64,000 bases of DNA from NCBI GenBank assembly GCA_029224185.1, contig CM055188.1, forward strand, positions 7,131,001 through 7,195,000, written 5' to 3'. Made by a program: the position numbers and the translations under genes. The stretch is from Karalla daura (taxonomy: Eukaryota > Chordata > Actinopteri > Chaetodontiformes > Leiognathidae). Positions 33,626 through 47,648 of this stretch are shown piece by piece (position 1 is the stretch's first letter; every line of letters starts with the position of its first letter). The notes under the pieces are model-generated. The model was not told the DNA's origin. It made no database searches and saw nothing but the letters and a program-made list of their open reading frames with translations.

Positions 33626-34744
33626 ATTCAATTGAATATTGGGGTCAGATGAAGCGATACGGGAGGCCATATTGACTTCTGACAAAGGTTCAGCCAAAAC
33701 CGGTTGATGATGAAAGCTCAGTGCATGTTCCAGACCTTTTCACAATATTTTCATCTGTCCATTTTGACCTTTTATATTTTGACATTCAAGCAAATTTATA
33801 GGAGAAAGCCGATTAAATGACATTGAACTCATTCTACTTTGTCTTCCACAGAAACTGGCATCATTTCTGCTTCAATCATGCAGATCACCCTGGGGAACTG
33901 CAGTCTCTCTGCTTCCTTTGACAACTGATATGAACTTGCTGGTGATGTGACCATTCAAGGATAAGGCAGCATAAGACATGAAGGCGACGCCCTTGAGGGT
34001 TTTGTCCTTGAACCTGAGATGCCACATATACTGTGCATCTTGCCTCATTTATGAAATATTGTGCCGAAATATTTGGTTGCATGAGATAACTGTTGGGTTT
34101 GTTTAAAATATCAGGCCTGAGTTGCGCAGACAGACACTAAAGTGGAAGCTTACTCACTAGGAGTGTGTGGGTGTTATGAGTCGGTGTGCACACTTGTACA
34201 TAGATGTCAGTTTTCTGTGGAAGGACTTTCCAGGTATTGATTTATGTGTCACACTTGTGCTCTGCCTGCTGAGATCAGCTCTACTAAGTTGTCATTCTTT
34301 TCATTTTGTCTGGAATTGATGAGACAAATGACCTCACTGGGCTCTATGTTTGACCTGAGATTGTGTTAAAAATACCAACGACAATAACAAAAATGTTGCT
34401 CTTGCCAGCCTGCAAACTAAAAGCTGTGGCTGATGGAAAAGCGTTCATAGATACCTGCTCTTCTCCTGTTTATCCTATTGGAATAAGTCCAGGAATGTAT
34501 TGGAAAAAAATCTAAAAGAAGAAGCTGCTTTTTGCCGCAAGAAAAGCTGAACTTACAGAACTTTTCGATACCCATTCCCATTGACCTCTTCTGTTCAATT
34601 CTTCTAGCCAATGAAGGAGAAAGTCAGTTAAACCCAACAATGACAGATTAATCAAGTTGTAACAATGCAGTATCATTTATTGCAATGTTTTTTGTCAGCC
34701 TGTTAATAGCAGTCAGTGATGTTGTATCAGTGCTACACATAGGC
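33626..34744. other. Non-coding
   Basis: No recognised feature. Confidence 0.5.
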
Positions 34745-35355
34745 AATATAAAAGATGGACATACTCTTCCAGTACGAAAAATGAAGCCAACATGAAAGTG
34801 ACTTTTATGCAATACCATGGGGATCCACTAGGCCTGGCTCCAAAAAGTACTCTCTCCAAAAACACCCAGTCAAAAAGCACGATTTTCAATCATGAAATAC
34901 TCATTCAATCATTTTTTTTCTCACACCAACTTCAACAGCTACAGTCTCTCATGCCAGTGTGTAATCTGGTGGTCAATTTGCAAATAATTCCATGATTAAT
35001 AAGATATCAGAGCTTAAAGAAATGAATGAATATGGGTGCGTCCATTCGACTGAAAGGGGAGCCTCACAGAAGCGAGAGGGCAAGTTACATTAATTGGATG
35101 AATAGACTGTCTCCGATATCCAGGATGGATTGTATGGATCAGTAGGTGTGTTGAGGAGGACGGTGGTGAAAAGTTATTTCCATCACTTATTCCTCTCTGC
35201 CCATTCTACTCGCCCTTTGGTTTTTGCTGGCTCCATTACGAGGAGTGGCAGCCACTACAACTCCTGGCTTCATTCAGTGTCCTTCACAAACCAATGGGTG
35301 ACATCACGGAGGGCTGGGGTTTGGTGCTATACAGCATTCTTCCTAGTCCATTTTA
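34745..35355. mobile_element. Fragments of a 'ccaatgggtgacatcac' fish repeat
   Basis: GCAATATAAAAGATGGACAT at 34743 and ACAAACCAATGGGTGACATC at 35287, with ACTCCTGGCTTCATTCAGTG before it, belong to a dispersed repeat. Its second copy is inverted at 53800-53890. The middle part is not clearly related. No coding capacity. Confidence 0.45.
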
Positions 35356-35374
35356 TGAGAACAAACAAGTGAAG

Positions 35375-35465
35375 TACCTTTAAGTGGTTGTGAATGTCAC
35401 CTCACGACAAGAATGTCCTTTGTTTAAATCTCAGTCTGACCAAGGGCATTTTTTTTCCCCTGTGT
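35375..35465 (+). mobile_element. tRNA-derived SINE head fragment
   Basis: CACCTCACGACAAGAATGTC followed by GTTTAAATCTCAGTCTGACC resembles the 'ctcacagcaagaaggtcc...ggttcaaatcccg' head of fish SINEs, with a degenerate pol III B box. A T-run and TGTGTCTGCACC follow. Confidence 0.45.
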
Positions 35466-35849
35466 CTGCACCGTAGACAGACCATAGCAAGATGATGACA
35501 TCAGCTGATCTGTAATGAGTTAATTTGAGCTGTCAACTGATGGCCATGTAGAAGTGGCTCAGATGTGTGGGATGACAGAATGGCAGGCCCAAATAAATAA
35601 TCAGTTTGTGGGGATCTCTGGCTGAGTATGGTGACAAAGACTGATAAAGCATCCATATTGTCTATGGCACTAACTGAACTCTGAACAGCTGAACTCAACT
35701 GAGAGTATTTGGGCACCAGAAGATATTCATCAGAGATCTCTCCCCCAACACGTATTTTGTGTGGAAAATGGAGGACGGCGAAGATTTTGTTCCATCCATG
35801 GAATGTTATAAGTGGGGTATGGGTAAGGAGCAGTGGTGAATAACCTGAC

Positions 35850-36628
35850 CTGAAGTGAGTTCAATGCAGTCACCTGAGGCTGAATATCAAGAAGATCAGA
35901 TGATGGTGATCAACTTCAGAAGAAAAAGGATGACTTCACAGCCAATGTGCAGAGAGGATGTGAAGGAGGTGGAGGACTACGGGTTCCTGGGTGTTAACAT
36001 TAGGAACAGACTGGACTGGAAACTTGAGACCGAAGCTCTATACAAGAAAGGGATGAGCAGACTGCATGAGAAAGCTGAGATCCTTCAATGAGTGTAACAA
36101 GATTTTGGAGATGCAAAAAAAAAAGCACAGCTTTTCCGTGTTTTTTGTTTGGGCAGCAAAATTGATGCCAGCAACACAAACAAACTAATCAAGAGGCCAA
36201 GCTCCTTTATTGGGTGCAAATGGGACACTGTGGGGGTTGTGCTTGAGAGGAAGACACTGAACAAACTGTTATCCATCAAGAATAATCCCAATCACCCTCT
36301 CCACACACACACTAGAAGGACAGCACAGCCCCTTTTCCAACAGACTGTTGCAGATCTGCTGTTGGCATGGCAGAAACAGGAAACCACAAGCCAACATACT
36401 AAACAATACTCAAATCTGTCTGACAGAGAAAGCCATATCACCCTAATGTATAGGTTGTTTCTATTTTTACTGTCAGCAATTCATTGCATATTTTGTGCAT
36501 TATTCTATTTAAACTTTCTCACACTGTGCAGTGCAATGTGTGTGTTTTTAATGTTGTTCATATGCTGCATTAACACAAGAATTTCTCAGTTTAGAATGAA
36601 TAAATAAATATCTATCTACCTTTCTTTC
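35850..36628 (+). mobile_element. Rex1-like LINE, C-terminal ORF2 and 3' end
   Basis: Frame pieces in order: MMVINFRRKR, then VEDYGFLGVNIRNRLDWKLE with ALYKKGMSRLH (35930-36070), and after a disrupted stretch LIKRPSSFIGCKWDTV and ERKTLNKLLSIKNNPNHPLH (36185-36305). This is the order of the post-RT region of Rex1-like fish LINEs ('YLGVxxxxxLDW...YKKGQSRLxFLRRL...HPLH'). The 3' end AATAAATAAATATCTATCTA fits a LINE tail. The RT core is absent. Confidence 0.7.
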
Positions 36629-36997
36629 TTTTTCTCTCTAGCCCTCTCTCCATCTCTTTATCTCTCCTCCTCTCTATAGCACAGATGAGGACTGATGTTC
36701 CAAAGTTGTATTGATGTTGTCTCTCAGTGTAATCAGCAACATAAACACAAGAGAGCTGTTCTTGTTTTGTGCAAGACAACAGGATGAGAGGATTGCCAGT
36801 CTGACCACAGAGGATGAAACTCCAGCAGCTTTTCTGGCAGCTTATTGTGGTACACACTGCCATGGCCCAGTCTCACTCTCATCATTGAAAGAATCCTCAC
36901 ACCATCCATCACAGCCTGATATGACTGCCCACCTACTGTTGCAAGCAAAGCATGTCATTTAAACCTCTGACGGGGTCAGAGAGTCTCCAAAACACTG

Positions 36998-37205
36998 CCT
37001 CACACACATCCACAATTAAAGGGGAAACAGACTGAAGAGAAAAGCAAAGAAGAGTTCTGCCAATGGGCTCTGTGGATTCTGTGATCAGGGCTCTGTGGAA
37101 GCCATACCAGGAGACAGTCTTTAATGACACTGGCTATATGTTTGGGGTCACTGTCCTGCTGGAGAATAAATTTGGGCTTGATAATGTGGCTCCCCAATGG
37201 TATGG
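36998..37205 (-). pseudogene. Tc1-like transposase remnant
   Basis: On the minus strand FILQQDSDPKHIASVIKDCL matches the second catalytic Asp region of a Tc1-family transposase. It runs after a deletion into WLPQSPDHRIHRAHW, the remains of the 'WPPQSPDLNxIExxW' motif with the catalytic Glu region shifted out of frame. It is a different family from the element at 18.6 kb. No TIRs were identified. Confidence 0.7.
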
Positions 37206-38029
37206 CATCAGCACTGTGGACGCCATTGATCCTTACTTACAAATCCCCATTTACACAAATGGAGCCCCTGCCATGCTTCACCATAACGTGCAGAAGCTCA
37301 CCTTCTGAGCTTCTGTTTAAGCAACATAGCTCATATTTCCTGCTGCTGCTATTTTTTGTACCCTAGTTCCTATGTTCATGTCAGAGAAATGCCGTTTTGG
37401 CAACAACTCTTCCATGAAAACCACTTTTGGCCAGATTCCCCAGACAGTAGTTGGATGTACCAAGGTTCCATTGGTTTCTGCTCTGAGCTAATAGCGCTGC
37501 TAGACATCTTCTGATTTCAAAGGTAAATAAGCTTGTTGTGTTTCTTTATCTGCTGCACAAGTTTCATTGGCTGGCAAATGTGTCTATGATCCTCAAAGTT
37601 GCCTGCCTCTTTGTGCTTCTTCAAAAGTGGCTGAAAAGGACATCTTGAAACCCTTGAAATCTTTGTCCGGGAAAGACCTTGCTCATAAGATATAACACCC
37701 TGTTTCTCCTGGCTCTGCTCAGTCATGCTATGATGTATGACATGAAACTGTCTTCTACAACCTCACCTTGGCAGCAGAGTTTTGCTGCATCTTACCCAGT
37801 TGTATATATCCAACACAATTGTTTCTGTTTCAGTTCATTACTGCTATTCAATATATGTGTGAGTTTGATGATAATTAGTACCTGTTTGGGATGATTCGAC
37901 TTAATTGGTTGAAGATACACCTGACTATAATCCTGGAAAATCTTTGAATTTGTGTAAATGGATTTGATTTACATTTTTCCTTTGTTTGCTCACTTTGCAT
38001 TATAAATGTATGTATGTATATATGTACGT
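37206..38029. other. Non-coding
   Basis: No recognised feature between the Tc1 remnant and the TA tract. Confidence 0.5.
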
Positions 38030-38273
<244 letters not shown>

Positions 38274-38274
38274 T

Positions 38275-38495
38275 GTCATGTCTGGGTTGTGTCCCCTGCC
38301 TTTGGCCTTTGGCCAACAGTATGTGTACTGGAAACGGGCACCATCAGATCCCTGCGACACCAGTGAGTATAAAACAGAGAGGACAATGGATGGATGAATT
38401 GATGGAATGGAGACCTGTCCATGCCATATTCTCTGCCTCACATCATGTGTGCTGGAGGTGGGCACCATCACCATCCACCGTTGAGTATTACAGTA
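38275..38495 (+). mobile_element. Two tandem SINE/LINE-tail fragments
   Basis: GTGTCCCCTGCCTTTGGCC with GAAACGGGCACCATCAGATC and GAGTATAAAACAGAGAGGAC (38290-38385), then TGGATGGATG and a related second unit (GGAGGTGGGCACCATCACCA, GAGTATTACAGTAAGAGAG, to 38505). This resembles the 'ctgcctttggcc...ggcaccaccagcgaccc...atggatgg' 3' ends of fish SINEs and LINEs. Confidence 0.5.
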
Positions 38496-38505
38496 AGAGA
38501 GAAAG

Positions 38506-41500
38506 ATAATCAAGGGATGGATACAATGATATAATGCCACAGTATTATGAGAGTTATTATGATAGTGGATCAAATATACGCAACAAGATGAAGTGTAAAG
38601 CCTTTCATTTTAAAAATGTTATTTTAATGAAAAACACTGAATGTGTAGTTAGAAGTATAAATATTTTAGAAAAAACCCATGCAAGCAAAGTAAAGACATA
38701 AACCAAAAATAAGGAACTGACTGTTCCCAAGTTTGAATTAACACCATCCAATCAGTTTTGAGACTTCACTTGAACCATTACGTCTACAAGCAACATCTCA
38801 ACAAACACTCAAGGTTTTCTACTCTAGTCTTTCTGAAGTTATGGAAGTGAACTATTTTTAAAGCTGTAAAATAAAGGAAAATTCAAATCACTTACACTTG
38901 GATGGGTTTCCAAAGAAAACTCTGGTCCTACAATAAATTTACCAGCAAGACAGGTTTTTGGCTTTTTGCTTTGCAAACAAAATGGCACATCCTCCAAAAG
39001 AGATATAATGACATTAAAATGCCTAGCCCAAATTAAGTGTCCTAAGCCCTGAAATTAGAAAAACTGTATCGGACACTATTATCAAGTTTTAATCACACCT
39101 GTGTTTTGTCCTGCCTGACACGTCAGAGTCTCTGCTGAGAAATGGGCCTGTAAAAGAAACTGTGAACTATACACAGATCCACAAACAAGATAAATTATAG
39201 TTACAATTAAAAGGTGAGGTTAACAATTTTTCAGCAGCCAGCCCTTCACTGGGCTTCTATTTAATCACTACCATATTTTATTTGTCAGTGAGTGACATCA
39301 CACCCAAAACAAGCTTGAATCAGCTCTGGTTCTACTACAAATAAAATCAAACCTGAGGTGTCAGGGCACAAAATTTACACCAAGAACATCCTGGCTCCTT
39401 GTTCCACAACATACAGCACATGGAGGACTCTGGCTGTGCATGGCTGACCATCTGTCACCAGCGCTGATGCAACAGGCAAGACATCGCTGGCAACAGGCAA
39501 GACATCAGCACAGCCCCCACATAATGAAAACTAGCCACAACCAAATAACACACAAACCATTGAGCACAGTAGTAACCAGGCACACAAGTCCACTGAGATC
39601 TGCAGCAACAAGTAACAAGTCACTGTTTGAAACCAGCAGTTAGTAGAGAATACGCACACACATACACACACATACACAGATGCCCTCTGCCAACAATGTC
39701 CATCCGATAGCTAATAAAGAGGAAGTTTTGGTGTTAGTTTAGGACAGATAAAAGATAAAACTCAAGCTTAAGGATGCACATTGTGAAAGAATACCCAAGA
39801 CAGAATTTAATTCAACCCACCGTGGCTTCCAGGGGATTGGCTGTCCTTCAACAAAATGTTAAATCATGCTGTCTGATGACATTTTAAACACATCAGTAGA
39901 ACTTGTTACTGAAATTGAAATGGCTATGAACAGGATCTTGAATCCCTACTGCTGTTCTTGATGTTAAAAACACCCTAAGACAAAACCCTTTAAAGCAGAC
40001 AGTGATTATCCTCATGAAAGTGCCTTGGTTTTATCAATGAAAATCACTCAAGATATTTCCAATGCTGGGCTTGGAGCAACAGGAGTAGGCAACATGACAG
40101 ATTTGATGCAAAAAGTATTTTCCTTGAACTGGGCAGACCTCAACGCCATCATAGCGTCACATTCACTAAACCTTGAAAATCCCTGCCGCTTGTATATCAT
40201 CCTTTAATCCGCTAGACCTTAAACACACAATCTTGAGTGAATCTGGAGCCTTATCAGTACTGGCAGGCAATGTTCAGAGGTTATGTTCGCCTTTTGTGTG
40301 GACTTATATCAGCACTGTTCATTTCAACCTGCAGCTGTCCATCCAAACAGATGGGACTAAAGGCATAGCAGCCGCTTTCAAGGGCTTATTTAAAATTCTG
40401 TGTGATTTTCTGTTCTTTAACTTTGATATGCCATGTTACTGAGCAAACAAAAATATGCTACAGTCTTTGCTTCACACATGGAAAGGGAAAAAAGTCATTA
40501 CACTGCTCTCAGTGTAATTCACTCATGCCATGTCATATTTTTGGAAACAGATGTCTTTTGTATGTGGGAGGGCTTTTTTTTGCCTGCCAGTAATTGCTGT
40601 CACATTTGGATTTTTTTGGGTTGCAAATACATGGATAAATGCAGATAAATGCATTATGAGTTGAGGTACAAGTATCAGTTTTTCAGAGTTTTAGTAGAGG
40701 CTGTAAATGGGACTTCACTGCAATGGGTCCATCTAGTGCCCAGAGCCAAGGTGTTGTCTTGGACACAGAGACACACACAAACACACTTCTCCATTTTTAC
40801 ATAAGTGGAATGAAAATAAATAGCCTGAAATGGATCTTTTTGGAACAGTCAGTGAGTCTGTTTGTCCTGATTTAGGGAGTGTGACTGAATCCATGTGATA
40901 TTCATGTGAGACTGTATGGAGGGAAATGATTTTGTTTCCCTCTAAACATGGAGATAAATCACAATCGTAGCCACAAAGTTGTCTGTAACAAATACTTATA
41001 TATAAATACTTATACTAGACTATCCACAAGGTTTTGTCTGGAATATGTTTCCTGTTTTGATTTAAACACAAAGACTAGATTGTTTCCAGGTTCCTTTACC
41101 TTCATGTCCAGGAGCAGTTACTTGAAAAACTCTACATCACAGATTAAATTGATTATTTCAGCCCAACAGCAGTGTTACAGGTGATGCTTCAAGTATCAAT
41201 GCCTGATTTCTTTATTTGTAATTTTCTCCTTTCAGTAATAGGTAGCTGCTAGCTGTTAATTGTGAATAAATCGGGTGTGCAATAATAAGAATTCTTATCA
41301 TGATTTTCATTAGTATGCTGAATGCTTTTGGCAGTAGCTCTGTATTTGTTAACAGAATTCATATTGAGTGTGCAAAATAAAGACAAAATTCAGCAAAACA
41401 CCTGTTGAGGGACACGTGTAGGGTTGTGGCTCCTTTCTTTAATGGTACAGCTTTAATATCTGGCTAATGGCCAAGCTTTTGTCTTGATTGCTACCAATAG

Positions 41501-44500
41501 TAAGTGATCAAAGGATGGGCACTGTTGTTTGTATGTCACCCACTGCAGAATCTGCCTGCAAACTGCAAGAAACATAACTCCCACACTGCAATTCAAAAAC
41601 TTGTTTTGTCACATCTCCTGCATAAAGATCAGCTTTTCCTGTCATCTCAGAATATCCCGTGCAGTTCTCTTTACTGGCTTTGCCCCTGTTGCTTTCCTTT
41701 TGTTGTTTAATGAATAAATGACTCAATTATTAATGATCTCAGTGTGCCTTAATTATTAAAATATGCCTCTAGTTGAAAGCAGGGCTGGGGTTAATGTGGG
41801 TTATATAGCGGGTTGGAGGGGAAACACACACACACACTTACACTTCATACTTAATTGTGATGATTAGCAGACACTGCCCTCTGCTCTGGTTCATGGTGTC
41901 AGAAGTGGAAAATGGGGAGAGGAGAAATAACAATGTGCAGATAATACAATTAATATGATGTTAAAATTATTTATATCTTGGTTTATTTTGCCTTAAGGAT
42001 AAGTAGAGCAAATGTTGTATCTGAATTCATTGCCGGGTCCTGTACAACAGTGGAGGACACATCATCAACCATGAGGATGATATGCCAAAAGAATTTGATG
42101 TTTTTATTTATTCATCCAGTAGACCTCTAAAACCTCTAGAAGTCCATACATTTACTGGGAATCCTCGTCTCCCAGTTCCGTTTCGCTCTTTACTCACTCC
42201 TGATGGAAATCTCTCCTTACATAGCAAATGTTCCTCTGTGTTCAACAGCAAGTTAGCCAGTCTTTGGTTCAGTGCTGTGCATTTTGCAAGCAATACATTT
42301 TATAACAGGTTGATCGGAAAGAAGCTAAAAAGGCAAGCGTCAATGACCACTGACCACCACTAATCAGAGCAGCCATATGATGTTATGTCACTATAGATGT
42401 ACACTATGCACAATGCATGTGAATATACAGGGCAGAAAACACTGCACTGTGCAGTATATTAATACCCATGCTTCTGGCCTATGTTACCTTCTACTATCAC
42501 AGTATTTTTAGCCTGCATGAAGCAGGCAGGTGCTGTGTGCCTTTACTAATTGGTATGTTGGCAGCACTGCAAGCCAACAGACAGCTTCTCAATTGCTGGG
42601 TGATTTCCCTAACAAACCTGCCAGTGGATCACCTTATCATGCTCATTCTGCCTTAACCTGAACATCATATCCTACTAAATATTCCCTCCTTCATTTATCA
42701 TGTTTTGTGATTTGTGTCACCACAATGCAAGAAGCTGCAACTGTATAACAAGGTGTATTTAGACTGCTGGAGAAATTATGCTCAGTTGCTCTGCTGACAT
42801 CTTGAGGAACTGTTTCAAAAAGAGAGTCAATGTTTTAGAGAGCAAAACAAGCAAGCAGCACCAGCAATAGAAAACAGCTGCCTCTGAATGGTGGATCAGA
42901 GAGTTGGATTTATCAGCTCTCAACATGACCTTTGTCAACTTGAAATACACAAGTCCTTTGATTGCTTCAGCCTCCCTGACATGAGCTTTCAATCATGCTC
43001 TTTGAGAGCAATTCCCTGGTCAGCTTTTGTCATATATATTCCGACAATTGTTTGGAGTCCTGATTTTGAGGAGCACTAAGGGACCGATCAGTTGTCCCCT
43101 GCCTGACCTCCACCCCCATCTCTAGAGATGAAGAGATACCGAGTTCTTGTCAAATACTGCACAGTCAATTATCTATAAGAGGGCTGATATCGTACAAAAG
43201 CCTTTTGAGGAAAGAGCGAAATAAATTCAAGTTCCTTCAAAAGCCTGTTTTGATGCCTAAATAAGTCTTAGACAGCTTGTTGCTCTCAGCAATTAGTTCT
43301 GCTTGTGAGCTTTTAACTTTTTATTCATAAAGAGCAGCTACTTGGATCAACTACACCCAATGTTTCAATGTGTAAAAGAAAACCTCAGCTTGATAGTGTA
43401 TTTCCATTAATTGACTAAGTTCATTGTGTGCATGTGCAGAGGGAGAACAGGGTAAAAGAAAACAATGAAAAACTGCAATAAAAAAGGAATGGGAAGAAGC
43501 ATGAAGTCAGCAGAGGCATGTTTAAGGTAGATAAGGTGAAACCAATTGACGCTTCCCGCACTTTCCCAGTGGCAACAGACGTTTTATTGGCAAGTCAGTA
43601 AGATAGTCTCCTTGGCTCTGAGAATAAGCCAGTGAATTGCAACAGCTGGAGAAAATGCCATTGGTCACAGCAAGTCACTGAAAATAGGAGTCCCAGGGCT
43701 GCAAACTTCTCGCATAAAATCCTGTTTTTCCTGTTCAGAGAGGTGTAATACATTTCTAATGAGATCATGTTATCACCTTTCAAGTCAGAAATCAGAAGTA
43801 ATTAACACATTTACTGTGACACATACTTCTTGTTGAGTTCATGATCTGTTTTTCAGCTCTTTGATTGAGGGAAGATTGTAAATCAAAACAGTTGTAAACG
43901 TCAGCGTGTATTTGTGGTGTTGCTGTTGATCACTCATCATGACTTATGAAAAGTAAAAAATGTGGCAAGCAGCAAATGTGATTTTCAGTGGATGTCAGAA
44001 AAGCAGACCATGTTCCATTCAGGCAAACATATTATTATACATGTGTTAGACACTTACACATCTAAGTGAAAGCTGTTGTGAAAAAGTGTCAGTGCAACCC
44101 CAAATATCCCTGGGATGGTGCCCCCACCCTAGACACTCACACTGGACACATTTCTGGCAAGCTCTCCTTGATTAGTGGGCTTGGGCAGGCTGGCACAATG
44201 GTGGGAAGGTTTGGCAGTGCACAGAGTGCTTTCCAGACTGGTTGGATAAATGATTAAAACAGCATGATGGGCAGCTTTAGAACAGACAGGGTCAGAGAGG
44301 GCTGGCAATTCACTCCTTGACAGGGAGAAGAAAAAGGGTGAAAAAAGAGCCCGCTCAAAGTCCTCTCAATGGCTAATTAAATCTGACAGGCAGTAGAGAG
44401 TCATTTAAATGTAATCTGTGATCATAATTATCACGTGGAATGAATATTGGGTTTGATGTGTTGTACTAGACTCAACTACATCCAAAAAGTATGAGTCGAG

Positions 44501-45112
44501 GTGACAACAGATGCCACTTCACAATTTTACTCATGATATTACAGAGTGATATCAAATGTAGGGCAGCAGCCAACAAATTAGTTAATTTCAGATTCTTTCA
44601 GTTCTGTTTTTTTAGCCTACAGCTTCTCATCTGTGATTAAACCATAAACCAATGAGTACCATCACTACAAGGCATAAAAATGGCATAAAAAAACACCCAT
44701 TGGTTGATAAACCAGTTGACCGCCAGCTGCTCTTATCAGACAGTGTGGTAGTAGTATCATTTAGTTACGTCAGGGCCAAATTTCATTCTGAAGTTGCAGA
44801 AGAACAAGAACCAGAAGAACCAGTGCTTGCCATACCAGCTAAAAATATTTACAGTTTATAGCAACTAACAAAAAAACTATATTATAATTAAGTCAATAAA
44901 TCATAACATTTAGCAGAAGTAGCACCTCAGAAATATGTACTTAATCTTTTTAATGATATAAATTCCCTACTAAAGCTTGACAGACCACATATGCAGTCAC
45001 TTACTTATCAAAATTGTTTGACTAATCACGGAGTTGCCCTAGCTCTTCAGATCACTAATACAACACAAAAACCATTAATCTCCCTTTGCCCATTCCTCTT
45101 TCCCCCATTAAT
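38506..45112. other. Non-coding, intron-like, 6.6 kb
   Basis: The longest stretch without a recognised element. There is a two-unit 21-bp tandem, CAACAGGCAAGACATC, at 39469-39508, and short CA runs at 39655-39678 and 41826-41838. No frame with a domain. Confidence 0.5.
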
Positions 45113-45400
45113 TTCCCCTCCAACCATCCATCCATAATTTTACCCACTGGTTGTGGGGATCTGCTGGTACCTATATCCTGCTCACATTGGTAGAAACCAG
45201 TGAATACACCCCGAACAGTCCATCACAGGGCACACACATTATTCATTCTTACACTCTCTCACTAACCCTAACATCGAAGGACAATTTAAAGTCTCCAGTC
45301 AACCTCAGTGCATGTTTTTAGACTGTGGGAGGAAACCCGAGAAACCAGAGAAAACCCATGCACACAAAGCGAGAACATGCAACATCAATATCTTCAAGTT
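45113..45400 (-). mobile_element. Fish SINE/LINE 3' region
   Basis: On the minus strand, in order: GCATGTTCTCGCTTTGTGTG, GGTTTCCTCCCACAGTCTAA, AACATGCACTGAGGTTGACT, GGAGACTTTAAATTGTCC, then GGATGGATGG at the end (45120-45131 on plus). This is the well-known fish repeat 'catgttctccc...gggtttcctccca...gactggagac...atggatggatgg'. Confidence 0.8.
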
Positions 45401-46969
45401 GGTGACCAGTTTCCCCTGTACGATTCAGAAAATCTCTCCAAGATGCTGTCTCCAAGTTGTATGAGTGAATACTAAAACCTACCTACACCACTTAATTATG
45501 CCACTTGTCTATTACTCTTGCCATCTTCACCCTTTACCCCTACACTGCTATTCAGTTTCTTTGTGGTCTTGTTGACTGTACCCCCCAATCACCTGCACAG
45601 TCTCTCCTCTCCACAATATAGCAAAGGTGTGGGAGCTCTGCGATAACTTTCAATTGGAACAGAAGAAACACACCTCAAACCTGGAAATAGTGTACTTTGT
45701 CCTCATACTCAATTTCATATCCTGAGTCAGTGCCGGATTTCTTCATTAATACTGGGCACTGCTCCTGCTATAAACTTTTGATTTTCATATTGCTCATTAG
45801 TGACTGCACCGCAGATCACTGGGGTCGGAGTAAGCAATTATTATGCTATAAGTGAAGCAGCCAGCTCATGAAAAATATGTTCATCAATAATGGCTTTAAG
45901 CAAATTATTTAATCCCCTAGAAAGCTTATAATATGCCAAATTTAGTCATGTTTAACCAAAAGAGTGAAATCAGGATCAGGAATATAGATGTCTAAGTCCA
46001 CCCTTGATTTCCTATCAATTAGTGTTATCGAAGTAATAGCTATTAAATGAATGCAGTATGGGCATCCAAATCTGAGGCAGCAAGGGCGTTTCTATTTCTC
46101 TTTCATGCAGTAAGATAAAATGACCTGGAGAAAAGTTTAAATTAGGCACAACAGCAGCAACAAAGAGGACCATGGGAGGGTTTCTCCTGGCTGGCCTGTC
46201 TGGATGATTAGTAGAGGTGGTCACGGAAGCACCAAAGGTCCTTGTGAAAGTAAGGCCCGATTAGAGGAAAAATAATATCAGTGGTGATAAAAAAGACTCC
46301 TTCATAGTTTCACTAATGACCAGATAATGAATTCATGACTTTTTACAACCAACATTTCTAGTGTTAAAACATTTCTATGAGTAACATTTATTTATCATTT
46401 TGCTATTCTTAATTAAGTTGATGCATCTTTGGACTTGATGAGGTTAAATCTGAGGATTATGCAGAGCCTTAATGTTTTTGCCTTTGCAATTTTCCAAAAT
46501 ATGGGGCAGCATGCCCTCATCTGCAGTGATGCTTCATTACTGATTACTGACTACTTCTCCAAGAAAGTAATACAATTACTTTACTTCTTTCTTATTTTTC
46601 AGAAGCAATTAGCGGCTTTACTAATTACTTCACTTAGTTACTTTTTAAAATCACAATGCACAACCTGAATAAGCTATAGAGCAATAGGCCTGTCCGCCCC
46701 ACTCTATTCTTTCTGCATATTTCCATCACATAAAGCTGAATCAACTGAAACAACTTTTTCTGAAAGTTGTTTTATTAGTTTAATCTTTTAACTTCCTTCG
46801 CATTGCATCAAGTGATAATTTTGTCACATGCAAGTCTGAAATTGTTAAACATTTAAACCTATTTTCTGCACATACCACAATATTTTTCATACTATGTGCT
46901 ACTCTGTGTCTCACCCTTCCAGTCACCATTTCCACCTGCAATGGAAATTTCCGCCTAAGCCCTGTCACT
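45401..46969. other. Non-coding
   Basis: No recognised feature. Confidence 0.5.
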
Positions 46970-47350
46970 CCACTGGCCTTTTCTAAAAATCTGCTCTTAC
47001 CTGGATCACCTCCTCCAACCTGTCTGCTCTATCAATCACCTGTCCTGCTCCACTAATCATCCAAGTATTACTTTACCCCTCCACAGACTCCACCTTCAGT
47101 TCCAGACAGTCTTTGTTTCATACCAGAACTTTCAGCATTCTCACCTGCTCTGATCACCTGGTTCCAATCTGATTTGCTCCTGACCAGCCTTGCTCCATCT
47201 TCTCCTGTTGGTCCTGTCAGCTGCCTGTTTGTCTGCCCTATGTCTCTTTTCTGATCGTGACTGCATGTGTGAATACCCCTGGACAACCTATCTGTCTTGC
47301 TTCCTCAACCCAAGTTGTGTCTGTTTCCTGCTCTGCACAGGCTGTACCTG
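46970..47350 (+). mobile_element. Degenerate LTR-like sequence
   Basis: A C/T-rich stretch with CACCTG and CTGCTC words and GATTTGCTCCTGACCAGCCT at 47171. This is shared with the LTR-like stretch at 53285 (GATTTGCTC...CTGACCAGCCTTGCT). No exact ends were found. Confidence 0.3.
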
Positions 47351-47648
47351 TTGTTTATGGCTACCTCTGTGGGATGCTGAAACATCCATCCAGTGCTCCT
47401 CAGCTGCTGACTTTTTTGTTTGCATATGAAAACCTTCTTTTTTTTTCATGAGGATGAATTCAAGGGTAAAAAAGCAAGCAGTGTGTGAATTGTAAGGGTT
47501 TTTCATTCATTTGAAAACCCAAATATGTTAACAAAATGTAATCAGTCAGGGAAGAGGCTAAAGCGATACCAAGACCTCAAGAAGAAGCAACGTGCTGCTT
47601 TCTGTCCTACAAACAAATGAAGACCTGTAAGATCGAAGCTTATGGCCT

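Noticed and set aside
35400..35450. Possible tRNA gene from the GTTTAAATC B-box-like word
   Set aside because: No cloverleaf, no A box at proper spacing; better explained as a tRNA-derived SINE fragment.
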